64,000 nucleotides of DNA, taken from Erpetoichthys calabaricus. Its lineage: Eukaryota; Chordata; Cladistia; Polypteriformes; Polypteridae. Positions 10,736 through 21,700 of the stretch are shown here, piece after piece. The translations under genes and the position numbers were made by a program. Under the pieces are notes generated by a model, which ran no database searches, was not told where the DNA came from, and worked only from the letters and a program-made list of their open reading frames with translations. The DNA lies in contig NC_041404.2 in assembly GCF_900747795.2 (NCBI RefSeq), positions 80,959,450 to 81,023,449 of the forward strand, read 5' to 3'. The stretch's first letter is position 1, and each line of letters starts with the position of its first letter.

Positions 10736-11180
10736 TCTATATACTTTTGTCATGTCACCTACGGTATGTCCAAATATTCGATCTCTTTTAGCTGTTCCGT
10801 TATTTCACCAAGTAATAATTTCCGTTTGTTAGCGCTAATATGATCTTTACTATCAGTTTTTGAGACTTTCGAATTTTAGTACGTTCATAATCTCTAACCT
10901 GCTCTGCATGTGTATCGCGCCAATGTTTTTGAACCTCTTTGCGACATTCTACTTTGTCTTCTCCTCTTTGTCTTTTATTTCCGACCCCACTTGGAGCTGA
11001 GAGTGCAGGAACTGTGTCTGACGACAGCATTCACACGAATGAGAAGTGATTGGACCATAGGCGTGTTTGTAAATGTTTGAGAGGGGGGTGGGACTTGTCA
11101 AAATCTCTTGGCAAAAAGTCTCGTCTTGCGGGAGTTGAAATTATCTCCAAGAAAATCTCGACCCAGGATTTCCTTTTATA
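10735..11180 (-). mobile_element. second Helitron copy, same orientation
   Basis: It repeats the 5' part of the neighbouring copy. Shared landmarks are ATTTCACCAAGTAATAATTT, TTGAGACTTTC, ACCTGCTCTGCATGTGTA and CTACTTTGTC. A minus frame (10800-11030) reads VECRKEVQKHWRDTHAEQVR, the cleanest remnant of the ancestral coding sequence in the window. The 5' terminus is not sharp. Confidence 0.7.
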
Positions 11181-11376
11181 ATTTTTGCACTGCACTTACT
11201 GAACATTAGTTTGACTTTCTGGACTAAACTGCACTGAGATTTTTTTATTTTTTTGCATTGTGTCCTCATTCACCCTAGTCCATCCTCGGTTATGACTATC
11301 AGCGTCCCAGGACACAGAACTCTTACTAGGCAGGTGATATTTTTTTAATCCCCACACCCCCACAATTCTCCATATA

Positions 11377-11628
11377 TCCACCTTAATAAAAGGATAATTG
11401 TATGTGTGTCTGTCCAGTTGCTATATCTCTGTCATTCCAACAGATGGTGCATCAAAAACACTTGCAATTCCAACAGATTTCATATCACAAACAGCTCCTT
11501 TTACAAATCCTATACTAAATGGCATATAGCACAGACAGATGCATTGCATGATGCACTCCAAATGCTATCTTTGAGGTCTGTGTTTATTACTTAGATCTGA
11601 ACCCGTTTTAAAAGGGTAGGACAGCTAG
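11377..11628 (+). mobile_element. small Helitron-like element (252 bp)
   Basis: It opens TCCACCTTAATAAAAGG after an A. It ends with ACCCGTTTTAAAAGGGT, which can form a hairpin, then AGGACAGCTAG followed by T. These fit Helitron termini. It is non-coding and shares no obvious interior with the larger Helitrons here, so it is probably a separate family. Confidence 0.6.
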
Positions 11629-11639
11629 TAAGCCAAATA

Positions 11640-12345
11640 TTTCTGTAATTATGTTTAATGTAAAAACAGTAGTGTTACTTGATATAGAATGAAAATTGAC
11701 TCATGAAATGCCTGTGAAGTCTGAATGAAAGTGGATACCCCAGGTTGCCGTGAGACCCACTGTGTCAATTCCTTTAAGACGAAACCTTCAAAAAATGGTG
11801 TTCTGTTTTACAAAAATCCGTCAGTCTTGGCACATCATTCCTGGCCAGTCTCCATCCTAGCATGGATTGGCTCAAAGAGGAGGGGAGCAAGATGGATCTG
11901 TGACCTAGAACTCCACAAGCATGAATTGGCGCAGACAGTGGGCATGAATAGGAGATCAAAGTCAGACTGGAGATGTGCTGCCAGGGCATAGTGAAATGGA
12001 GCGATGGAACTCACATGCGGCCTAGCATGACATGGAGACCTTTTTGGAGTATTTTGCAAGGCTCACTGTCCCGCCGTATGGCAGAGAACTGCAGCACTAG
12101 TCTATAACTAATATAGGGGACCACCCTCATAAGAGTATTTTCATTTATGTTTATTTGAAAACCTCATGAGGAAATTTAAAGACAGTATTCAAAATTGCAA
12201 TGTTTTTTTTTTTTATTAAAGAATGCACACCAGGAGAGCCAACTGTCCCCAACAGCAGTCAGATGGCTCCCCGTTGGGTTAGAAGGTAGACATATGGGTT
12301 GGGTTCTTTGATGATTTTTGATTTGGTTCCCATTATAGATGTTGG
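11640..12345. other. unassigned stretch
   Basis: Unique-looking sequence with a short T run near 12,205. The open frames (11725-12059) overlap on both strands with no recognisable motif, so I treat them as chance. Confidence 0.35.
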
Positions 12346-12349
12346 TCAT

Positions 12350-12640
12350 TTCATTTGATGTAGATCTGAGTGCTTTCTACCTCTTACTCAACTCTACTAC
12401 CAACGTTTTTACTTTTGCTGACACAAAGGAAGAATTTGTTACCCTGGCACCATTGAGTCTGAAGACCGATGTCTTCTCTGTAAGCTGTTGGATCAGGACT
12501 ACAATTGCAGTGTCATTAGAAAATGCAATGATGGAGTTATGCCTGGCTGTACAGTCATAAGAGGACAGGGAAGACATCTTATAGGGTGTCTGTGTTGAGG
12601 ATCAGTTTGGAGAAACTGATGTTGACAAGTTCAAAGTCTA
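12350..12640 (-). mobile_element. Rex1/CR1-like LINE fragment, RT core
   Basis: On the minus strand, YDCTARHNSIIAFSNDTAIV corresponds to the reverse transcriptase active-site region that reads about CTAKHSSNTIIKFADDTTVV in Rex1-type LINEs. The FADD box has become FSND. The downstream RT thumb is absent on this strand but appears in opposite orientation at 12,990. Confidence 0.65.
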
Positions 12641-12985
12641 TCTGGTGATTGATTTTGAAAGGACAGCAGTGTTGAAATGGTGAGCTATGGACAACAGTTA
12701 CAGCACTGGCATGGCAGGAATCAGCCCTGGGTACTCTGCTCATTTATTGCAATTGTTACATTTAGTGATCAGTGTCTACTACTCAGCATTCTATTGTATA
12801 TTCACTGCATATTTGTTTCTGCACCAATGGGACTTGCACAAATACACTTCAATATATTTGCACTATATAAATAAGTCACTTAAATATATACTTTTGGAAA
12901 TGTAAAAACCACTTTTAATTAATGAGTTTATAGTAAAAAAATGTAACATTTAAAGATCTAAAATAGGGTTTCACAGAAATAGGCA
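12641..12985. other. AT-rich spacer, perhaps LINE-related
   Basis: It lies between two oppositely oriented LINE pieces. It contains GCACAAATACACTTC-type AT-rich sequence without coding potential. Confidence 0.3.
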
Positions 12986-12989
12986 GGGC

Positions 12990-13345
12990 ATGCATGATCT
13001 GAGCAGTATGGACCGTGGTGTGATTGATGGTGTCAGCAGTGGGATTGTCTGCATCTTAACATCAGTAAAGGCAAGGGATTGGTCATCAATTTTCACCGCA
13101 CCAAAGAGCCTCTACGTCTGGTCACTATTCAAGGAGTGGATGAAGAGGAGGTCCACTCCTGCAAGTACTTGGGGGTCCGCATCAATGACAGGTTGGACTG
13201 GTCTCATAACACAGAGGAGCTATATAAGAAGGGGCAGAGCAGGCTCACTCTCCTTAGGAGACTGCGTTCATTTAATGTGGGATATGATATCTTTCACATC
13301 TTTTATAACTCTGTGATAGCCAAGTCAGAACTTATTTTTTCTTTC
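12990..13345 (+). mobile_element. Rex1/CR1-like LINE fragment, RT C-terminal part
   Basis: The plus frame reads FHRTKEPLRLVTIQGVDEEE, CKYLGVRINDRLDWSHNTEE and KKGQSRLTLLRRLRSFNVG. These are the KTKE...KYLGV...KK.Q.RL..LRRL motifs just after the RT active site in Rex1/L2-type LINEs. The frame is open for 90 codons but has neither start nor end of the protein. Confidence 0.8.
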
Positions 13346-13372
13346 TTTTGAATTCTTTTTGCTTTATAATAA

Positions 13373-13660
13373 TAGGGGTGGAGTGGTGGCTCTGAGCCTA
13401 GGGATCTGCGCCGGCAATCCCGTAAACACCAGAATTGACTCTACTCAGTTGAACCCCTGAGCAAGGTCCTTAACCTGCAATTGCTTCATCCTGGGTATGA
13501 CATCAATCTGCATCCACCCCTGCAAGCAGGACCTCAGACTTGGGGGTTGGTGGCAGGATTGGCACTGCAGCCACAGTAAAAAACCTCACACTCTTCCAGT
13601 GTGGTGCTGAGGTGACACCTGTGGCACTCGGGTCCCAATCCAGGTGGTTTGTCATGTTGT
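13373..13660 (+). mobile_element. second tRNA-derived SINE family
   Basis: It begins GGGGTGGAGTGGTGGCTCTG, an A-box-like tRNA head, followed by CCTGAGCAAGGTCCTTAACC, a signature of fish SINEs whose body differs from the GGCACGGTGGCGCAG family. The copy is diverged and the B box is weak. Right edge approximate. Confidence 0.55.
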
Positions 13661-13749
13661 GGGGACGGCAATGCGCTATTAGCAGATGCTCCCAACCTCT
13701 CTCTCTCTCTATAAGTGTGTGTTTATTTATTTATATTACTTGTTTACCT

Positions 13750-13835
13750 ATTTATGTATTTAAAGAGCTTCTGTAAGAAGCCAAATTTTGCCCTGGGGAC
13801 AAACAAAGTTCTATCTGTCTATCTAAGTGGTGGCT
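13750..13835 (+). mobile_element. Rex1-like LINE 3' tail remnant
   Basis: AATTTTGCCCTGGGGACAAA followed by GTTCTATCTGTCTATCTA resembles the end of Rex1-type LINEs (AATTTCCCCCTGGGATTAATAAAG plus a TATC-type tail), also seen in reverse at 60,881-61,075. Confidence 0.4.
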
Positions 13836-13849
13836 TCAGTAGTTTGGAA

Positions 13850-14690
13850 ACTGCTAAATGTTTATAGAGAAAGGCTGAATAAACAGAAAACTTCCAGTGA
13901 ATGGCAGCACTGAAGACAAAAACAGCCCATTAATGGAAATGTTCAGAGGGGAATGGCAAGACTTGTTCAAGCTAATAGGAAGACCACAAATACGCAGCAC
14001 CAGCAATGATGTGTAGAAAGGGATTGCTAAATGCACATCTCAAACCTTGACAATAATGGATTACAGCAGGAGAAGATAACAATAGATTCCATTTTTGTAA
14101 ATAAACATAACACACATCATCACCAAAGGCAGGTAACTGAAGACTGCAAAAATGTTACCTGGGCTGACAAATTGAGACTTTTGCTATAACATGCGGCTAG
14201 TAGAGCAGAAATTTGGTGCAAACCACCAAAGTCCATTCTACCTTGTTACACATTTGTTTAATGGCATTGAGAATGGTTTCTTGGCATACATTAGAATGCC
14301 ACAGGGTTGAATACCACAAACCTGACTGCATTCCTTCATGGTCACAGTGTACCCATTTTCAAATTAATTCATCCTGTCAGGTAATGTGCCATGTAACAAA
14401 GCCTGAATCATCTCAAGCTAGTTCCATCAACTTGGCAGAGATTTCTCCAATGACTTGCATAGTCCTCTGACCTCAATCAAGCAAAATAGCTCTGAGATGA
14501 GGTGGAATGGAAGATTTGATACATAAATGTGTGGCTGAAAAACCTCCCGGAAATGTATGATGCTACTGAGTCAATATGAAGTAAAATCCCCAAGAATGTT
14601 TCCAGCACCTTGTTGAATTCATGCCATGAAGATTTCATGCGGCTCTGGAGGCAAAAAAGGGGACCATGCTTGGTAGTAAATACAGACGTG
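13850..14690 (+). mobile_element. decayed Tc1-like element
   Basis: It parallels the element at 29,330: GGAATGGCAAGACTTGTTCA, ATCCATTCTACCTTGT-type and GATGAGGTGGAATGGAAGAT segments correspond in the same order, ending with CACCTTGTTGAATTCATGCC and GGGGACCATGCTTGG. All frames are broken and large internal parts are missing. Confidence 0.65.
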
Positions 14691-15056
14691 ACATCATCTT
14701 ATATAATACCCTACCGTGGCTGTCCATTTGTCTGTCCAGGATTTTAAATCACCTGTAGCTCGCAAACCGTTTGACCTATTGACCTGAAATTTGGTACACA
14801 TATACTACATGATGTCTACTATCCACTTTCAGGGTGATGATTTTTATTACTCTTTATTTTATTTTATTGTAGAATCAACTCTCGGCAGCAGCCAGCAGGG
14901 TGGCCTGGTGGCGCATACGTACGAGCGTCTTTCTCATTCCTACCACCTTCGCCGTCACTTCCCCTACCTCTTCATATCTTAAATAATTCTTGAGGCAGAT
15001 TGAAGACTTAAGTGCCAGCTTAAGTGAAAAGTTAAGAAAAAAATACTATGTAATTG

Positions 15057-15182
15057 CCTGCGGTGGGTTGGCACCCTGCCTGGGATTGGTTCCTGCCTTG
15101 TGCCCTATGTTGGCTGGGATTGGCTCCAGCAGCCCCTGTGACCCTGTGTTCGGATTCAGCGGGTTGGAAAATGGATGGATGG
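15057..15182 (+). mobile_element. 5'-truncated SINE with 12-bp target duplication
   Basis: Only the last ~126 bp of the family remain: CCTGCGGTGGGTTGGCACCC through the GGAAAATGGATGGATGG tail. It is flanked by ACTATGTAATTG at 15,045-15,056 and 15,183-15,194. The exact duplication shows retrotransposition by target-primed reverse transcription with early termination, into the Helitron leader. Confidence 0.94.
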
Positions 15183-15233
15183 ACTATGTAATTGTAGCAC
15201 AAACACTGACTTAATCAGTTTTAGTGTGAAAAG

Positions 15234-15359
15234 ATGCCGACAGAAGAAGAGAAGCGGGCTGCTAGGGTGGAGAAAAGAAGAGCTGCTCAGGAATCAGCAA
15301 ACGCATCAACCTCTGAGCAAACGAATGCTAAACATACAGAGAAAGTGTATGATGACTAG
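15234..15359 (+). pseudogene. start of Helitron protein, broken
   Basis: ATG opens MPTEEEKRAARVEKRRAAQE, then SANASTSEQTNAKHTEKVYD and an early stop (TAG at 15,357). The Arg/Lys/Glu/Ala-rich start resembles the basic N-terminus of animal Helitron Rep/helicase proteins. Nothing of the Rep HUH or helicase domains follows in the window. Confidence 0.5.
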
Positions 15360-15480
15360 GAGTCAAGTGTATTCTGCAGTGCACCGTTACCGGTATTCTG
15401 ATAACAGACAAGTCCTACCACTTATTTTTAATCGAGTCATACTTTATGAATGGTTCCTCCCATGAGGTTCAATTTAACTT

Positions 15481-15779
15481 GACACAAATGAACTGATTTG
15501 CCTGGAGAAAATATTTTTGTGTGTGGGCTTAAAATTGTGAAATTGGTATTGGAATGGGGGAGGCTTAGTAGGGACCAGACAATAGGAGCTGGTGATGAAA
15601 CTGCTTATGGCTTGAGACACTACAAATGATGGACTGCAGTGTTTGTATTTCTAGTCCCCCCTCCCTGGCATATCACAACTTTATTAATTGAAATAGCTGA
15701 TCACTGCCAACAACCCTGATGGAAACCGATGAGAAACCAAAACAATCCATCCATATTCTTACTGGACTGGATTGATCTA
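15481..15779. other. unassigned stretch
   Basis: No gene, repeat or terminal structure recognised. It may be further decayed Helitron sequence. Confidence 0.3.
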
Positions 15780-16192
15780 CTGTGCTTTCAAAGAGTATTC
15801 AGACCCTTCATTACTTGCTCACATTTCGTTATGTTGCAGCCTTGTGCTAAAATCATTCAAGTTCATTTTTTTCCTCATCAAACAACACTCAATGCTCCAG
15901 AATGACAAAATGGAAACAGGATTTTGGGAATTTCTACAAATTTAAAAATTACAAACTGAAATATCACATTGACACAATTACTCAGACCCCTTTGCTAGGA
16001 CACTGGAAATCTGTCTCATGTGCACCCCATTCTGGTAATCATTGTTGAGATGTTTCTGCACCTTGTCTGGACAGACAGACTAGACAGGGTTGTGATAAAG
16101 CTGAACAGAGCAAAGTAGAGATGTCCTTCATGAAACCTGCTCCAGAGCACTCTGGACCTCACACTAGGCCTGTATCCTTTTCAACTGACAGG

Positions 16193-17174
16193 TAAGAGGC
16201 CTAAGCCTGGATGTCTTGTTATGCCGAGCAGAAGTGCAGTGAGCGCTGGGAAAGCGGTTAGTCAAAGCAGGATTCATAGTGTTTTGCTTAGTCAGAAAGT
16301 ACAGCTTTTGATTCCCATTAGAATCGACTTTGTGCTTGTGTTGTAATTAATTATTACCATTTTCTGCGTTTTGACAAAGCCTCTGCTCTTCTAGAAGAAA
16401 TCCAGACACACTCTTTGGGTGAAAAGGTGGGGGGGGGGGGGGGGGGGGGGGGGTTTGGAGTAAGGGAATCTGTTCAGGTTAGTTGGTGTCTTGTTGCAAA
16501 AATGGGGCTTTCAGTTGCTGACAGACAATTTTGCAGACAGCTCAATTTAATTACAAAAAAGGATATATTAAGAGAAGCAATGGACTCTTGGAAAGGAGCG
16601 CTCTCTGGCAAGAAATCTTTTTCATTTTCAATTAAGGATATATAATCTGTAATCTGGAAGAAATGGACCACCCTGGAGCATTATATTGAATGAAGACTGT
16701 ATGACTATATCCTGTTTTTTTAATTGTTTGTATTGCTTACATGTGTTGCTATAGGTTATTATGCAAATAAATATGCTTTTTAAGTAATAACTTAAATCAG
16801 AGTCTCTGTCAGATTGCTATTAGCAAGCCAACAGCTAGACTGTTATTCCTTGTCTAGCTGCAGTTCCTTAAGGGCACAAAAGGATGATTTTGGCAAGTCC
16901 TCTATTAGTAATAAACTGGGTTGAAGTAAAGGAGTGAAAGACAGGGCTAGTCAACCAAACAGCTTGCTTATACAGATCCCTAGGGTTGAATATTTGTGTA
17001 CAACACAGACTGTGCGACATGTAAGAAGTTACAGGTAACAGTTATATAGCTGGTTTTGACATTTCTTCCTATTCCCTATTAAGAAAATGAAAAACCTAAG
17101 GGATTAGTTGGTACCTTTCATGTTAGGTGTATATCATAGGTGATTTCATGACACATAAAACAGTGCCAAAAGTT
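16193..17174. mobile_element. unclassified ~980-bp insert in the Tc1
   Basis: Tc1 homology stops in CTTTTCAACTGACAG and restarts in ACCTTCCAACAGGACC, near the second catalytic Asp. The insert carries a 25-nt G run, a 76-codon frame (16415-16645, containing DRQFCRQLNLITKKDILREA) that I do not recognise, an AAATAAATATG signal near 16,764 and TAGTAATAAACTGG near 16,907. It could be an LTR or a composite; I cannot assign it. Confidence 0.45.
16429..16453 (+). repeat. 25-nt guanine run
   Basis: Uninterrupted G homopolymer, the longest in the window. It is prone to G-quadruplex formation and to length error in assembly. Confidence 0.95.
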
Positions 17175-17656
17175 CACCTTCCAACAGGACCTGAAGCACA
17201 AAGTAAAGAAAACACTGGAGTGGCTTAGGGACAACTCTGTGAATGTTCCCAAGTACCAAGACCAGAGCCTTGACTTAAACATACCTGAAGAGACCTGAAA
17301 ATAACTGTCCACTGGTGGTCTCCATCCAACCTGACTGAGCTTGAGAGGATCTGGATAGTCCCCAAATCCAGTTGTATGAAGTTTGCCTCGTCATATCTTA
17401 GAAGACTGCAGGTCATAATCGGTGCCAAAGATGCTTCAGCTAAGCAGGGTCTGAATCCTAATGTCAATGTGATATTGCAGGGTTTTTTATTTTTAGTAAA
17501 TTTGAAAAAATTTCTAAAATCCTGTTTTCACTTTGTTATTCTGGGCTGTACTGAGTGTTGCTTGATGAGAAAAAAATTAAACAATTTTAGAATAAGGCTG
17601 TAACATAACAAAATGTCAGAAAAGTGAAGGGGTCTGAATACTTTCGGAATGCACTG

Positions 17657-18709
17657 TGTGCAACTTAAATCTGCAGCACTGGGCACAATAGTACAACCAG
17701 TCCTGGATGGGGTATGAATCCGTCACTGACCATCCTAATACCACTAATGTAATCATCATGCCTATGGGGTACAAGAGGAAAACAGAACTGCCAGGAGAAG
17801 CACATTGAGAACTGTGAGAATGTGGCATTTACCAGTGTTTTGCCATAACCAAAACAAAAAAAAAACTATTACACTAGTTAAGAAAGTGAATTATTCTTTA
17901 TGTGCTGGATTAAGATGAAAAGTAACAATCTATGTATCAACAGAACTGGGACTTGAAATCCATCCATCAAACTCACCTAATCCAGTGCAGTAGGAGACTT
18001 GGAGCTAGTGCCTGTATTGGTAGCATCAAGTGCAAGGCTGCTTTCAACCCTGGATAGGATGCAAGTGCATTACAACATTTGACTAACTTACAATTACTGA
18101 TTCACTTAACAAAAATGTCTATGAAATATAGGAGATCCTAGGCGCACACTGGGAGAACATGAAAACATCACACAGACACTGACCAAAACCCAGTCTCCTG
18201 GGCCTGTGAAAAGGCAGCAGTGGTAAATACAGTGTGGCACTGGCAGGCCTCTACTCTAAATTTATTTCTATGTTTTGTTATTAGGTTTATATTTCCTAAG
18301 TACAGACACAGAGACATCAGGACCTCCCCCCAGAGTATTTTATAGGCTGTATACTTTATGAATGTACCGTATGTACAGTACATCTCTGTAAATGTTTCTT
18401 TAATGAATAATTTCAGCACTCATTGCAGGGATAATGATGAAAGGTAAAGGTTTATAATCTGATTTTATAACGCACTCCATTCTGTAGTCTTCTATTTGCA
18501 ACAAAAACAGCACCACAGCAAGCAGAAACTCTTCATCAGATCATGACCATTTTCACTTTCCAGAATTTCCAACATCGGAAGAATCCGATGGGGAGCAGTT
18601 TTGTTGCAATGCCCAGTTAAACCTGAACATCCTCAATAGGCCCCTCAAATTTTTTTACAATTGTCTGCAAAAAAAATACACTTCAGTACTGAATTCCAGG
18701 CTTTCTCTG
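17657..18709. other. 3' flank of the kinase gene with old SINE traces
   Basis: No gene. The 17,960-18,250 part shows a badly decayed SINE on the minus strand (CCCAGTCTCCTGGGCCTGTG, CACACTGGGAGAACATG). The part next to 18,709 is probably the 3' UTR of the kinase. Confidence 0.45.
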
Positions 18710-21700
18710 TTATCGTTGTTCTTCTCCTATATTCTCATCTTCTCGTGTTTTATTTTTAGATATTTTCTCCTCAGCTTCCACATTAGATGGAAGCTTGTCA
18801 TCGCCTAGAAGGAGGATTTCACTGAGGAGCTGCATGAGAGTGTCCAGGCCAAAGATGTACCCCATGTCGATCCCCTGATGAGCTACTCCATCTTCCTGAG
18901 AGAAGCGTGTACATGTTGTATGGGCAAAGTCGATCATTCTAACATCAAACCGTCTGCCCTCTGGGTCACAATGCTTGTTTTTATGCTCAGGTTGTGCCTA
19001 TGGTATTGAGACAAAAACATTTTGTATTTTCCAAAATTTGTAAGAATAAAAGTTAACTAGTATGATACAAGGTGGACTTAAGAGCCATACCATGAGTACT
19101 TAATATTTGACAGGTTAGGCTGACAAGACAGGACTTACTGGAACTTGTAACTAAATAAAACATTTGAAAAACAAACTTTGGAATATGTATATCAGTTTTA
19201 GCTACAACATAGTGTAACAACAACTGAAAATCTGTATAACTTCTCTGACATGTGCTTTCTGCTAACCACGGAGAAAATCCTGAGGCACACACGGACAGGT
19301 TTAGTAAACAATTCTGCTGAGATAAAGGTCCTCTGTTTTTTTTTTTGGTTTGAATTGCAGTCCACTCTTATATGCTCATGAAATCACCAAGCAATGACGG
19401 GGCTAATCTAAACTCACCTGGTCCCCATCATGAATGATGAGAATTGAACTGGAGTAGAAGCGATAGCTGACTTGTTTTTCCACTGTGAATCGCAAATCTC
19501 TCAGCCGGCCCAGCACACCCTGAATTACTTCCCTTAAGAGTCTTTTGCCACTGTGAAAGAATTGGTACAGGGCATCCCGAAATCCACTCTCTGTCAGGCT
19601 GCGGCCATAATATTTGTTCATGAACACCATTTGTTCTGACTCCAGTTGGAATACCTGCAGGTTGGAGAAGACTTTCAGTGAGGAATATTTGCCTAAATGT
19701 AACTGCACAATCCTACACATTTCTGTAGTATTACTGATTTAATCTTTGTGCTTTTTTCCACTTACTCCATTACTGCAATGTCTTCCCGATTCTACAGTCA
19801 CATATGACATATGCAGTTAGTAAAGATATTTGCTTTTTAAAATCACTTTACCATTCCATTTTTTATAAAAGGATCTCAATCAATATAACCCAATAGTCAC
19901 ATATCTCAGACATACTGCTTAGCTTATGTCTCTTTCAGCTGCCACACAATCACTGCTGCTTGCCACTGACGCAGGTGTTAAGCATGACCTGATAAAGGCT
20001 GCTCATGCTGGAACTATTTCTGTATCTTTAATCCAAGAAAATGTAAAATTGAATATATGTGGGTATTGCCACCAGCAAAAGTCATGATGCAAAAGCATTT
20101 TACAATTTTACCTGCATGCCACACATTCGGATCCCCAATGCTGCTGAGGTGCTTAGCTGGCACTTTCGAGTCTGATCCCGCTGCTTTTGAAGACTGGCAC
20201 CTTCTCCGTGTTGGCGTCGACCAACCTTTAGGTCAAGAACACAGGGGAATCGGTAACCCTCTGTGAGATCTTCCAGTAACAGATATTCTGAGTAAACAGT
20301 TTAAGAGACTACATAAAATAGAAAGGAATGGACAAAGCCAGTCTCAGTGGTTATCTTCCTCACATCTGCAGAGAACAAGTTTCTGATCTCTACATATTCA
20401 GTGTTCATTTTGAGATCTTGTGTTCTATCCATGGTTTTTTTCTGATGTTTCATAAGTGTGCAGATGAGAGTGACTAGTGACTTTGAACAGGACTAGGCGG
20501 AGTAAGAGAGAGTGTGTGTGTGTGTGTGTGCATAATTGTGTCCTGACATTGGCATCTTGTCCATATATGGTATGGTTCCTGCTTCATGCCTAATGCTAGG
20601 ATATGATATGTCCAAAAACAGTATTTTGGAATATTTTAGTTCATAAAAATAGATTAATCTGATTTTTTTTTTAACTATACACCGTGTGTGTAATCTTCCT
20701 TACTTGCTTCCCAAAATCTGTCCAGTTTGACCAACATATGAACTTTTTGGAATGCCACCATTTGACTACTGGCAGCACATTCATTCTAAGACATGTCTGT
20801 ATTAATTGTGTTTTACTACTGCAAGGATACCACACTGCTGGCCATTTTGGTAGCTGTCCCTCATCTTCTCCAGTGTTCTCTGATAACAGTGGCGTGCCCA
20901 GGGGTTTAGCTGCGACAACACATCTCCAGTGGCAGGTAGTCCTGACAAGGGTAGGCGTAGAACATACGGCTGCTTGAGAGCCTCCAAAGTGTCATCTCGT
21001 CTGAGTAAAATCAGAGAAATGTACACAAGAACAGATGACCAAGAATATTCTTGAAAGCTTGGATGAGTTTATAACAAGTGAAAGAATTACAAACTGCACC
21101 AGTGACTACTCACATCTTTGATGTCTTTAGTATGGTGTTTGAAGCACTGCCAGCTTCCCATTCTGCTCTGACAAAAGTCTGACTGGACCCTTTTGAGCAG
21201 CACACCCCTGGTACAGAGCAATGATTTTGCCCCAATGGTTGAGCAATGAGCACAATTGAGCCTGTTTTGGATTCCCGGACACTGACAGATACTACGCCTG
21301 TGATATAGGAAATAAAAATGGATACACAATGGTCAGAATAAATACTGCTGTAGGCCTCTGATATGCAACAAGAAGGTGTGGACAAGAAGAAGGCATACAA
21401 GACAAAAGCTGATCTAAAATAAGCACTTTCAGTTATTAAACTTCTGAACTCTTTAGAGCAATATACAGAGCAGAGAACCATAATGAACCAAAATAATATC
21501 CATTCATTTAGCCTTCTTCTCAAAGCACTTTGCTCATTAACAGAATTACAAGGTCTGGAGTCTACCTTTAGAGGTGACAATATTACTACTACTTTTATGC
21601 CATAAATGGACTGGAGGCAGAAACCAACCTTGGACAACATACTGAATGATTATATGGTACACTCACACATACACTTACACCTACATATACAGGTCCATTA

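Larger units (their letters stand above)
14697..15480 (+). mobile_element. Helitron 5' part with ORF start, SINE inserted
   Basis: It starts TCTTATATAATACCCTACCG after an A. The leader includes TTTGACCTATTGACCTGAAA, which I recall from Helitron 5' ends. A coding remnant begins at 15,234. A SINE with target duplication sits at 15,057-15,182. The 3' hairpin end is not present; the right limit is approximate. Confidence 0.7.
15780..17656 (+). mobile_element. decayed Tc1-like transposon, interrupted
   Basis: Left end CTGTGCTTTCAAAGAGTATT and right end AATACTTTCGGAATGCACTG are inverted repeats of the same general type as 7231-8788. Plus-strand coding traces are MKPAPEHSGPHT-like sequence near 16,130 (family NENLLQSALDLR) and, after the insert, GPEAQSKENTGVA-like sequence and the C-terminal VIIGAKDASAKQG (17,410-17,450). 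The frame is broken throughout, and about 980 bp of foreign sequence lies between the two coding halves. Confidence 0.8.
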
